DNA of 64,000 bases, from contig JACAAK010000017.1 of NCBI GenBank assembly GCA_025093985.1, forward strand, positions 310,001-374,000, in the 5' to 3' direction. Both the position numbers and the translations under genes were made by a program. The notes beneath the pieces were generated by a model. That model did no database searches and was not told the DNA's origin. It saw nothing but the letters and a program-made list of their open reading frames with translations. Positions 1 through 9,855 of the stretch are shown here, piece by piece (the first letter of the stretch is position 1; every line of letters starts with the position of its first letter). The stretch is from Calvatia gigantea. Lineage: Eukaryota > Basidiomycota > Agaricomycetes > Agaricales > Lycoperdaceae.

Positions 1-924
1 GAAGAGAAAACGGCCTTTACTCACTAGGGTTCACAAGCAGAAGAGGCTGGTGTTTGCAAAAACATATGCAAACTGGACTGTGGAGGACTGGAAGCAGGTA
101 GTTTAGACAGATGAGACTAAAATCAATCAGATGGGGTCAGATGGAAGGCATTGGGTGTGGAAAACAGCAGGAGAGGGGCTTAGTGACAGGCTGGTGAATG
201 GAACTGTCAAGTTTGGAGGAGGTTCTTGCATGATATGGGGGTGCATGCTATGGCAGGGGCCTGGCCATATACACCACATTGAAGGTACCATGGATGGTGA
301 CCTTTATGTTTGCATTTTGGATGACAAACTTTACCAAAGTCTCAAGAAATACAGGAAGAAGAAGTGGCAAGTCCTTTTCCAACAGGACAATGACCCCAAA
401 CACACAAGCAAAAAAGCAAAAATGTGGCTTGAAAACAGTGGTTTAAAGGTTATGGAGTGGCCACCACAGTCCCCAGACCTTAATCCCATTGAACAGCTCT
501 GGACTTATGTCAAAAACAGGCTAGAAGAGTATGAAAACTACCCTTCCAGCATAACTGAACTCAGAGAAAGGGTGGATATAGAATGGGGCAAAATTCCTGC
601 ATCAGTGTGTCAGAATTTGATAGAGAGTATGCCTGGGAGGGTTCAGGCTGTTTTACAGGCCAAAGGGGGCTATACAAAGTACTAGAGAACTGATTTTGTG
701 TAGTTTCAGACAGAGGGACAAAACCCTTCCAATGGACTCATAATGTTGATTAATTCATATCACCACAGGAACTTAATATTACATAATGCTGTTTATACCT
801 ATTTGTAGATAAGATACAAGACTACCTACATTTAAATTCTGAAGTGGATACCTTTACTGGTTGCTGAGTTATTTGAGATTTCATGAAAAAGTCAAAATCA
901 TTGGAAGGGTTTTGTCCCTTACTG
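1..924 (+). mobile_element. Tc1/mariner-type transposon, 5' truncated by window edge
   Basis: This is the 3' part of a Tc1-type element. The interior matches the complete copy at 36560-38164 in opposite orientation, and the C-terminal 184 transposase residues are identical between the two. The right end reads GTCCCTTACTG at 914-924 followed by a TA target dinucleotide (925-926). The terminal block of about 200 bp is bounded by an outer motif (899-918) and its inverted copy (715-734), so each end is itself a fold-back unit. The left half lies outside the window. Confidence 0.9.
2..685 (+). pseudogene. Tc1-type DDE transposase, C-terminal part, one internal stop
   Basis: The frame is open from the window edge to TAG at 683-685 except for TAG at 104-106. 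That stop sits just before the TDETKIN motif, which carries the first catalytic Asp; related proteins usually have a W or similar residue there. The second Asp lies in QQDNDPKHTS and the Glu in SPDLNPIEQLW, with 34 residues between them, giving the DD34E spacing of the Tc1 family. The family cuts and pastes DNA at TA sites using a dimeric transposase. The stop is one G-to-A step from TGG, so this copy cannot make full-length enzyme unless it is read through. The identical 184-residue C-terminus at 36799-37353 shows recent common origin. Confidence 0.9.
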
Positions 925-926
925 TA

Positions 927-1900
927 TCTTGGCCAGCAAAAAAACAATGAACCCTATGCACTATCTATTCTTATCCCCCAACCAGTAAATAATCAACTTT
1001 GCGAGAGCATGGTGCTCTTGATTTCGAATGGAAATGGCACTCAATCCCCAAACCTTCACATACCATGTATTAGTTGGTCAGGTATAATTATATCATCAAT
1101 CTCCACACCCTCTAGACTAATGGACTTCTAGTACATGGACAGTAGGTTCTCAACAATCTCAGAATGCAGGTAGGTGTTGATGGAAATTTGACTAGTGGCC
1201 TGCTGTGTGCTCGTGGCAAGTGGCATTTTCCTCATAGTTGACTCTCTTACCTCCATGCTAACTGGAGGTTCCAGTTCTTTGATTGGATGATTACACTTGA
1301 CCTTGAGGTCTGGCTCATCTGGAACTCTAATTGGAGTTTCACAAAAGTCACATTCTTGTTGAATCTATACCTGCCTGTCTTGGATTTTGTCTTGAATTTC
1401 ACTTGTAAGCCCAATTTATGAAGCTCAAATACTATGTTCTGACAGGACTGCTATACTAGTGGAGCAAGAGGGCCTTATTCCAATTAGTACATGCAAAGCA
1501 ATGTATAGTGGCAGAAGGGTGTACACAAACTCCAGTCTTATTGAACTCCAAAGCTGAAGTGGGCAACAGGTGTTTATCTTGTTGAGATGAAGTACACTAC
1601 AGTAGTGGTGTGCTAGTAGCAGAGGGTAGTCATACTTGTTGAGAGAACAAGATAACATCCCAATATAATCACACTACTACACTAGTGTATGTGCGAGCAA
1701 TGGAGGGTAGTCATACTCATCTGGAGACAGTCCAAGGGAAAATCCACAATAGAGGATTCCAGAGAGGCTTATACCAGCCCATCAACTCCATAGAGGAGGG
1801 CAAGATAGCAGCAAAGCACACTTAAGTAGAGATAGATGTTTGAAGAATGAAGGAGTTTGTTTCTAGCCAAGAAGGCCTACCAAAAGGGCATACATATCTC
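927..1900. other. Old repeat debris with a decayed minus-strand reading frame
   Basis: No intact gene is visible. On the minus strand, about 1040-1360, a frame reads like former coding DNA (a CDFCETP-type Cys pair, then IIIPDQLIHGM) but is broken by TAG at 1128-1130 and TGA at 1056-1058 and 1041-1043. I do not recognise the family. From about 1578 to 1720 there are two short, rearranged pieces of the Copia-1 LTR 3' end in reverse orientation (compare 16217-16280). The rest, 1720-1900, shows nothing I can assign. Confidence 0.5.
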
Positions 1901-2309
1901 TGTTGAATCTCGATCCGTACCACTACGTTGGTTCAGTCTAATTATAGCTGAAACGGATTCTTGAGTACTTCACTCTTGAAGAGAGATAACGAACAATGTA
2001 CTAGACCGCACTCTAGGTTGCTGGTCATGGTCTATTAAATAGAACAATGTATGCAGTATGCTCTGTATATGCTACTGGCAGATAAGACCTCACCTGTATT
2101 AGGTAGAATAGCGCACAGACCAGAACTATTAGATATATAAGACCTATGTAGTATGTGTACGTTCCTTAGACAATTAAGTCTTTCTTCTGCCCATCATTCC
2201 TCTAAGATATCCACTAGCTACAGTCTACAATGCTCATCTCAATAAACCCAGTGAGTATGACTCCCCTCTGCCACTAGTGCAAACTATTGTGGTGTACTCG
2301 TCTTAACAG
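1901..2309 (+). repeat. Copia-1 5' LTR (409 bp)
   Basis: It begins TGTTGAATCTCGATCC and ends CTTAACA, the TG...CA ends of LTR elements, and is followed directly by the primer site. A TATA-like stretch (GATATATAAG, about 2132-2141) fits the LTR promoter. Related LTRs occur in reverse at 3110-3389 (partial), 16217-16632 and 44359-44774, and a 116-bp start lies at 11281-11396. The first 90 bp and the TATA region resemble the LARD LTRs at 3955 and 45304. Confidence 0.88.
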
Positions 2310-2321
2310 GTTATGGGCCCC
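2310..2321 (+). promoter_or_regulatory. Primer-binding site, half-tRNA initiator Met type
   Basis: GGTTATGGGCCC follows the LTR without a gap. It is complementary to the anticodon-loop region of eukaryotic initiator tRNA-Met (GGGCCCAUAACC), not to a tRNA 3' end. Drosophila copia and yeast Ty5 prime from a cleaved half-molecule of this tRNA, so the same mechanism is inferred. The same 12 bases follow the LTRs at 4499, 45848 and (reverse) 44359. Confidence 0.85.
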
Positions 2322-2503
2322 GACCGCCGCTCACTCCAACCGCGCTTTGCAATGCTGGTAGAGTGTAGGAGGCTACGGTCATACGCAACCTGGGAGACGG
2401 TGGCCCTTTGGTCCATTTGATCCCTGAGTCTGCCCCATGTTGCGACATGTGCATTACGCACTGCAGTCCTACATGATGCTAATGCATGTTTACTCTATTC
2501 TTA

Positions 2504-3115
2504 GATATGTCTAAACCGGCAGCTGCTTCGCCAGGCTTTGTTCAAACCCCTAGCGGACAGCTTCCCGTCCTTACTGGGACGGGTAACTACACCATTTGGT
2601 CGCTTCGCCTTCAGTCTGCACTTATGTGCATTTCCTTAAACGACTGCTCCTGGACCGGATGGGATTTCTCTGGAGCAATGGACGAACCAGTCCAGTACGA
2701 GCAGGCCTATGGACCTGAGTACCCTGCTGTCCCGGCTTTTAGCACTTCGCCGGCACGTCCCGCACGACCAGGAACTCCAATTCCTGCAACTGCTGAGGAG
2801 CGCCGCAGTGTTGGAATGGCCAACAACCTCTGGATGTGAGCTCTTGGGTTGATTGAGGCAACTCTCCCCAACAGCATGTTAAAGCATTCCGCCCGGGATG
2901 CTCACGCTCTCTGGTCTCAGTTGCAGGGTCAATATGGCCTTCCTGGACCAGCGCAGGTCTATAACGAGTTCATTTGTGCAATAACATTTGAACTCCCTCT
3001 CGGAGGTGACCCCTCACTCAAGATGAGCGAGCTCCAGCAGATCTTTGGGCAGCTTGACGCCATGGATAGTGGCATCGCCCCGGAGATCGAAACGATGATC
3101 CTCCTAATTGTCTGA
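2504..3115 (+). pseudogene. Copia-1 gag, 5' part, broken
   Basis: Copia-type Gag (capsid) fragment. The start ATG at 2504 follows a leader of about 180 bp, and the minus-strand copy at 44162 starts at the same place. The frame gives VLTGTGNYTIWSLRLQSALM, then NNLWM, a TGA at 2837-2839, then LGLIEATLPNSMLKHS and QLQGQYG, matching the usual copia Gag pattern of a W-containing N-terminus and an LW..L....G motif. The homologous copy has TGC at the stop position. The frame ends where the inverted Copia-1 LTR begins at about 3110, so CCHC, protease and pol are missing. It lacks everything needed for autonomous movement. Confidence 0.82.
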
Positions 3116-3389
3116 AGGAAAGTATGCATACTACATAGAGCTTATATATCTAAAGTCTCTGGTCTGTACACCATTCTACCTATTCAGGTGAGGTCTTATC
3201 TGCCAGTAGCTATACAGAGCATAATATGTACTACACATGTATCTAATAGACCATGTAGCCAGCAACCTAGAGTGCAGTCTAGTACTGTGTCCGTAGCTCG
3301 TTATCTTGCTTCTAATAGTGAAGTACTCGAGACCCGTTTCAGTTATAAATAGACTAAACCAACATAGTGGTACAGATCAAGATTCAACA
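3110..3389 (-). repeat. Copia-1 3' LTR, partial, reverse
   Basis: Reading the minus strand, TGTTGAATCT at 3389 starts an LTR matching 16632-16217 until it is cut at about 3110 against the gag fragment. A purine-rich tract (AAGTAAGGAGGAG on the minus strand) precedes it at 3390-3402, the expected position of the polypurine tract. Confidence 0.85.
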
Positions 3390-3402
3390 CTCCTCCTTAC
3401 TT

Positions 3403-3954
3403 GAGGAAGGGAGATCAACACTTCAACGATTGAGTGGCTTTATCCCAAGCTTCAATGTCAGACCCAAAAATAAGTCCTAACTCAGGATGGAAGAGGTTTA
3501 TTTTGGTTATGCCAAGATTCTTCAAAAAGATATCGGCGGGATTGTCTTGTGAAGACACATCACCAATAATAATTATACCCTCCTCAACTAATTCTCGTAT
3601 ATAGTGGTAATGAATGTCCACATGCTTTGACTGTTTTTCAACAATGGGATTTTCAGTCCAGAATTTGGACCCATTGTTGTTGCCATAGAGAATAGGAGTT
3701 GAGTGCTCGATACCAAGCTCCTCCAGAAGCTGTGATAGCCATTTCACTTGTTGTGAAGTGTCAGACAGTTCTTTGTATTCCACCTTGGTGGACAAAAGCA
3801 AAACTGTCTTTTGTCGCTGTGAAGTCCAGGTAACTGCACTGGACACAAGTATACAAATGTTTCCCAAAACAGATCAGTGGGTTTCAGTATCTTGAGCCCA
3901 ATCCAAGTCACTGAGGCATTCCAATGTCACCATCGGTTTCCCAGTATCGCCTTC
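3403..3954 (-). pseudogene. Copia-1 pol remnant, RNase H end
   Basis: Minus-strand frame ending near 3415, with motifs of the copia RNase H domain: SDLDWAQDTETH, the KVEYKELSD acidic motif, then KHVDIHYHYIRELVEEG and DNPADIFLKNLG at the C-terminus. It carries an in-frame TGA at 3874-3876 where the copy at 10788 has CGA, a CpG-type transition. The upstream pol is missing because LARD-A starts abruptly at 3955 in the middle of the domain. It is directly upstream of its own polypurine tract and LTR, so it is the 3' tail of a minus-strand element. Confidence 0.85.
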
Positions 3955-4499
3955 TGTTGAATCTCGCCCTGTACCACTACGTTGGTTCAGTCTATTTATA
4001 GCTGAAACGGGGTTCGAGTATTTCACCTTCAGAGGGTCGATAATAACGGACCATCACGGACTACGTACGCAGTAGTTGTACTGCCCTTCTGGTAGTCGGT
4101 TATACCCTCCGCATGGAACCTTCTAGTACATGCGTTGTACACAGTATGCTCCAATTATGCTACTGGTAGTTAGACCTCACCCGTATAAGGGTTTAGAGTG
4201 CACAGACCAGGGATATTAGTATATATACCCTTATGTAGCATTGTAGTATGTATGCCTTTTGGCTACGCCCTTTGGTGTAAGACACTATGTCTTCTTTCCT
4301 CTATGCTAGCTTCTCTAAGCATCGCTTCCCCTCTCCTCAAGACTCTCTGAATACGATGGTATAAGCAGGACTATGTCCGCTACCATGCGTCTCTCCTACT
4401 GGACCATCTCCCGGATGAATACGACTACCCTCCACCGCTGACGCCTACACGCTTAGGTAGTGTGAACTTATATTGGGATGTCTACTCGTTCTCTCAACA
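3955..4499 (+). repeat. LARD-A 5' LTR (545 bp)
   Basis: Starts TGTTGAATCTCGCCC and ends TCTCAACA, then the primer site. It has the same length as both LARD-B LTRs. A TATA-like stretch (TAGTATATATACC) lies at about 4217-4229. The first 90 bp and the TATA region resemble the Copia-1 LTR; the rest is diverged. Confidence 0.9.
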
Positions 4500-4511
4500 G
4501 GTTATGGGCCC
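4500..4511 (+). promoter_or_regulatory. LARD-A primer-binding site (initiator tRNA-Met half)
   Basis: GGTTATGGGCCC, identical to the Copia-1 site at 2310-2321. The following leader (4512-4690) is clearly homologous to the Copia-1 leader at 2322-2490, so the part likely to contain the packaging signal is retained. At about 4695, where Copia-1 has its gag ATG, LARD reads GATCTGGCAAACCG instead of GATATGTCTAAACCGG: the start codon is gone. Confidence 0.82.
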
Positions 4512-4539
4512 CGACCGCCACTCACTCAGACCGCGTTAG

Positions 4540-4873
4540 CACGCTGGTAGAGTTTGAGGAGGCTACGGTCGCTTTCAACCTGGGAGACAGTGGTACCTTT
4601 GGTCCACTTGATACCCTGTCTGACCCATGTTGTGAACGCGTGCACTACGCACAGCAGTCCTACATAATGCTGACACATTGTTACCCGTTCTTGGTTTTTG
4701 ATCTGGCAAACCGTCATTTCCGGTCTGGTTCGACTGCTTTAGGTCCACTCCCCATTCTGGGTTGCAGCAGAACTGTTCCGCTCTGGTTGCTCCACCTCTG
4801 TTCTAGTATTCTCTCTCTGATCGACGACGACACTTTGGACTTTCTGGGATTCTCTTCAGATCCACCTCAGTAA
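4540..4873 (+). other. Weak open frame across LARD leader and eroded gag start
   Basis: About 110 codons stay open (LVEFEEATVAFNLGDSG ... LGFSSDPPQ, stop TAA at 4871-4873), and the same frame is open in LARD-B to 46220 with many substitutions. The only ATG that opens the whole frame lies inside the LTR (4478), and LARD-B has a 1-bp indel near the start. The homologous stretch in Copia-1 is untranslated leader with a TAG. It has no recognisable domain. It could be a chance open frame or a small LARD-specific peptide; I lean to chance. Confidence 0.3.
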
Positions 4874-6093
4874 TTTACTATATAATGTATCATCTATGCT
4901 GAGCACGATGCTCCGCTTTGCTGGTAAATTAGCTGGTCTTCGTGACCGCAATAAATACCGCAGTGTCAGGCAAATTATAAGCCTTGTGTTCTTGTGTTTC
5001 AAGTCGACTGGGCAAGTCCCGCCTTGAGTAGAATAACACACCACGAGCATATACCTGAGCTATTTGACCCACTTAAGCTGGCAGCTACAAGCCGCTAAGG
5101 CCTGCTTAATCAAATAAAGCTGGGATATAGAAAATATCTTTGAGAAGTCCGTCGTTTGTTCCTTCGTTTCAAGCTTCAACACTTTACCCCTTCCATGTCT
5201 ATTCAACCACCGCTTTATTCTTTCTATGGATAGCTCATGTGCTTTAAGCGCTTTATGCCACGCTAAGGCAGTGGGCCGCCGCATTTGCAGCGCTTACGCT
5301 GGTATGGTAGACAGCGGCCGCAAGGCTTGCAGCACCAATAAAACCATGGCATTATGCCAATAGCAGCAGCACTTGCAGCATTTGCAAAAATATCCAAAGA
5401 AGATAGCAAGGAGAAGAATGCTTATCGCGTCCTTGCAGCTGGGAAATAAGGGGAGAAGGATAATGAGCTGGTAATACCGCCATTATGTCGTTTCAGGAAA
5501 TACTTCAGAATATAGTTTAAACATGCCGCTAGCTCGAGCGATTGCTGCCATATACTATTTCTCTTATAGAGGAGCTGCGTCGCTTTATATCGTGCCCTGC
5601 TTCTAGCACCAACGTTCCTTCACTTGTCTTAAGCGCATGTTCACGCGCCCAAGTTTGAAGACCTGTTTTAAGTCAGAGCATGGACGAGCACGTTAAAAAT
5701 GCTTTGTCTGCCAACTACAGGAATAACAATGATTGCTTTAAGGAAGTTTGACTTCATGGAAGTCGCCATCCACGATTAGGACTTGAGCGCACCATTTAGC
5801 AACTATAATTGAGAAAGAGGATGTGTATAGCACCATACGATGCAACACGCTGACAAATTCCTTAAGAAATCCTTTAGACCGCTCTTTATGGAGCTTGGCG
5901 CCGGAGGAGTTCTTGAGTCGCCATCTTCGGATGTCGCTGACCTTGATACCAATGGAAGGATATACGGTAGTACTTTCGACTTCATACTCCTTGATAAATG
6001 CTACGAATAACGGTGTGCCGCATGAGATGTAAGCGCTGGCTATAAATCCTTTTCTACGCAACAAGTGAGAAATCCTTACGGATCATATGAAGA

Positions 6094-9000
6094 TGATAGC
6101 GGGAGCAAATCGCTCTATTCACTTGAGAAGAATATCCTTTCAAGGATCTCGTGAATCGCATCATTACAAAGAAAAGAAATTACGACACGTCTAGGAATTA
6201 GCAGAATAGCTCCCAACGTATAACAGTTGAGCTTCAGTACTATGTCACCAAGTTTAATTCTTAGACCTCGCCGCTTTATATTAGGCTTGAGGCAAGAAAA
6301 CTGGAATCCTACGGGAATGACAAGTATCTGAACTGCTTTCATATTCCAGCATTAGTCTATGACATTAGGGATAAAAGATTTGTAGTGCCACATTAGTGTG
6401 CGGCCGATCTATATCGAGAAAATCTTATAATGTATGTCCTCGAGCGTAATGCTTTTGAGGCAATCGTTGAAGGTCACCACCTTTGCAATAAGTCATGAAG
6501 AGCTGTAATAGTTCACCCAATCTCATCGTTGTACACGAACTTGCAATTATAAGCAAGGAGATGCCTGGTTGTTGAACATTACGCCTACTAGACTATATCG
6601 TTTGACATCATCGAACAGAACTTCCTATGATTATGCCTTCTCCACTCGTCCTTTATGACTTGTCAAGATGTTGCATTATTTCATCGCCACTCTGGATTAT
6701 TTCACAAGGGAAATTGCATCAGTACCTTTATCCAGAACCTATTATACGAATATCCTCGTCCTTGAGCGTAATACTCAGACTTGATGGAATTGCTAGTTGT
6801 CCATTACGACGCTACTCTATGACCTCTTATCTCATGATGATAGTTGTCCTCCTTCGAAAGAAGTTATGAGGCTCTAAGATTCATTAGAGAAACCTCTACA
6901 GTATAGCTGACAATGGCCAATGTCGCAACTGATTATGGAGGAGAGTTTGTCTAAACGAGAGCAATAGCAAATATTCGTGGCATGAATAACCCACTTAAAA
7001 CCTCCTACTCCCAATGCTTTCGCAACGGTTGATGTAGAGAGACTAATCCGCACTACACTTTGAGAGCCTAAAAGCTTTATAGCAACGGGAAGGTCTTACC
7101 CGTCTCAGTGATAGTTTAAGCGTTGACTAGAGCGTAACGCGCCAGTCCAAGTGTTTATAGTGGAAGACACTTAATTGTGTAAATCAAGGGATAAACCATT
7201 AAATTGGTTCTGTACTGTGGGTTTGGTTTCGCGGTGCATCAGTTAACATGGTGACCGCCCAAACATGATCGCTTATTCGAGATGTAACATACCTCGATCG
7301 TTTAATCAACGAGAACTTTTAAGTTCAAGCGGCACACAGAAAGGCTTAACGTTCTATGAACAATCCACATTTGGATGCCTTACTCAATGAGGGAATATAC
7401 CCTTAAACGTCATGATTCAGCAACTGGATAGCAGTAACCAGTTCGTTTGCAAAGAAGAGAGCAAAACCTGCACGAAGCAAGAAGTTGCTATACTTCTTTA
7501 TCTGCCATCTTTGGATGTCGCAGGATATATTCCATTAAACTCCACGATCACCTCCTGATTCCTTTCCATTTCCATTCGAGAAATCTCCGCCCACCATATC
7601 CTATGTCTTACACTGACATATTCGCCAATTTAATGCATAATATGCACATCCGTTACAGAATATCTACCGCTTTTGACACACCACACTTCTGTGTCGCCAC
7701 TTAGGTGGTACGACCATTGTGGAGGAGTTATAGAATAAAATGCTGGTTGATAACGCATTGCACAATTGAACCTGACTAGGAAAGACCGCACTGTTCATTA
7801 CGCGGGTCACCTACAGATAGACTATAATGGATTAGGCGTTCAATTTCAAGAAGAACTCATTTGGACTCACTGACTAGAGTTGGACAAGCATAAGAATTGC
7901 TACGCATTCTCGCTAGCATCTACCAGAAAAGCGCAATAACTCAGATATATTATCCTAAAAATATGTGATGGTTACACCTCCATATGAGCTTTCGCCTCAC
8001 ATAGCTTAACAAACTTGCGAGAAAATTCTTTTATTTCTGGAATTGCATCGATAATGATCCGCCATTAACAATGCGCATTGACATTTAAATCGAAAAACAC
8101 TCGTCGCTGAGGGAGGAGTACAGTAAAACAAGTTCTTAATCGCTGGTGAATAACCGCATACGATTAAAGCTTTTAAAAGCTACACTTCGCCGGTCCATCT
8201 TAATTGATGTGCGCTGCGGTGGTTCGTAACATGATAAACACTCTCTAAGCCCTAAAAAGCGATACGATTGAGTAACATGTGTTAAGAAACTTAACATGCT
8301 GAAAAGCATGGAGGAGAACAACGAATACAGTACTTACTCCAAATCCGATGACCGCCTTATCCTGCGCTTCACAGCAAAGGAACTTCATTAAGTTGAAGGC
8401 ATCGCTTTTGTGATTCAATCTCCAGTTATCCACACATGTGAGAAATGCTTAGCGTTGATAACAAAACTGCTTTTGCAGACTGGATGAAAAGATACACTGG
8501 AATAATCTGATGAGCTTTGGCTTAAAAGATAAGAAGAGAGTTTGAATGACACCAGACGAGCACTATACATGTTACGTGGAAGGAATCTTTGATCCTTGAT
8601 CAAGCTGGATTTCAATCCGCTTTCATGCGATTACGCTGGATTTTATCCGCATTTTCCAAAACCACTTCATCAACCTCGCTTTGGCAATAAAGTCTAACGG
8701 CCTTGCAACTAGCTGGCTCGAGCGATTGCTGCAACATGATACTGATTCCTACGTCGTCGCGAGCCCTCCTCTTCGGAGTTGATGGGGAAAACACAAAGGA
8801 TATGATATTCCTTTCCGCCTTCATACAAAGACGCTTGGATAAAAATATTAGGGTTGGAAATATTCCTTTCTGCCACAGTCGCTGGAAAAATATATTCATA
8901 GGACTTTCAACTGTTCCTATCGCCTCTCACGAGTCGCTGATAAAACAAGTGGGGAGTTATCCCCGCCGACGTCTCAAAATGAGCGTCTTGGGCAAAAATA

Positions 9001-9441
9001 ACATTAGGAAATTATTCCTTCCTCCTCTAACGAGTTGTAGGAGAAAATATTATAAGGTTTACATTTTTACCTTTCCACCTCTTACAAGTTGTTGGATAAA
9101 ATACAGTAAATCAGGAACATATTCCTTCATACTCGTTCAAGAGTCAACTGTAAAAATATGGCAGGAACTTATTCCTTTCGCAAGATAAAAATAAGATAGG
9201 GTCTAACAATCCTTTCTCTCTTTTACAAGATTGAGGAAAAACTTCATAGGTTTTGAATGTAACCTTCTGCCTCTTCGTGAGTCTACGGTAAAACATCTAT
9301 ATGGAATTTATCCATCTGCCTCAAATTGAGAGTCTGGAAAAATATACAGGATCAACTTCAAGATCCTTCCACCTCTCCAGAGTTGTATGGAAAAACAAAT
9401 AAGGGACTTAATCATTCCTCCCTCCTTTTCGGAGTTGATGG
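6094..9441 (+). repeat. Direct repeat, copy 1 (offset 5,303 bp)
   Basis: Every position corresponds to position +5,303 (11397-14744). The two copies are almost base-identical, except for two clusters of differences (about 7513-7553 and 7626-7672) and a loss of collinearity at 9442. Copy 2 begins directly at a junction with a truncated Copia-1 LTR (11396). Confidence 0.95.
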
Positions 9442-9475
9442 AATGACAAAAAGTGTGTATGCATTCCTTGGGACT
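8760..9475 (+). repeat. Degenerate tandem array, about 14 units of about 50 bp
   Basis: Successive units share the pattern TCCTTnC, CCTC, CGAGT.G..GGA, AAAAATA, A.AGG, then the next TCCTT. Examples start near 8762, 8815, 8870, 8925, 9019, 9076, 9178, 9305, 9363 and 9418. The last unit matches a single Copia-1 RT segment at about 10282-10330. The distance between flanking pol anchors is about 200 bp in Copia-1 and about 730 bp here, as expected if the segment was amplified. LARD-B (50105-50690) lacks about two of the units. Unit boundaries are approximate. Confidence 0.65.
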
Positions 9476-9855
9476 GAATCCTTAATCCGCATCGGCCGAA
9501 ATTTTTCTTGGAGGAAATGCTAGACCATTTCCTTTGCAATCCAAAGGAATTTGTTCGAGCAAAATCAAAAAGGCTTTGATATTGCTTCGCCGGTCTGTGA
9601 AATGCCGCTATTTTTCAACCGCAATGATCCTGGTTCACGGGTTAATACCGCTTTGAACAAAAAATGCACGCTGAAAACAAAAAATGGTTTTTGATTCGAC
9701 CTACCCGAAAAACAGATGTTGAAACTTTCGAAAGAAGCTTTACATTTCTGGAGGAGCTTCTTGGGTTTCCACTCCACTCTTAGAGAAATGAGCGAGTTAT
9801 GCGGGATTAAAATTGAGAAAGGACGGACGTTTGTATAGTCACGCAATGCGATCGC

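Larger units (their letters stand above)
4874..9855 (+). other. LARD-A interior, first copy, no gene
   Basis: About 5 kb with stops in all frames. Patches of Copia-1 pol DNA can be recognised. At 8690-8720, ACGGCCTTGCAACTAGCTGG matches the pol stretch encoding YGLKQAG (about 10099-10124). At 9421-9475, a CCCTCCT..CGGAGTTGATGG..AAAAAGTG run matches the stretch encoding NELKGKFTKKW (about 10282-10330). So the interior looks like gag-pol eroded beyond reading, in the original order. The right end (9442-9855) is full of small deletions relative to the second copy at 14745-15240. Confidence 0.6.

Noticed and set aside
6115..6342. 75-codon minus-strand frame present in both repeat copies
   Set aside because: Same direct repeat; shortened and shifted in LARD-B (47485-47697), so not conserved as protein.
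6094..8500. Many short perfect hairpins in the LARD interior (for example 8280-8296, 7480-7497, 6852-6863 with a GAAA loop)
   Set aside because: Stems of 5-6 bp with short loops are expected several times per kilobase by chance. Only a folding comparison against shuffled sequence, and covariation between LARD copies, could make a case.
8703..9188. 161-codon frame repeated exactly at 14006-14491
   Set aside because: The identity is due to the DNA-level direct repeat. The frame falls on the degenerate array, is broken in LARD-B, and has no domain.
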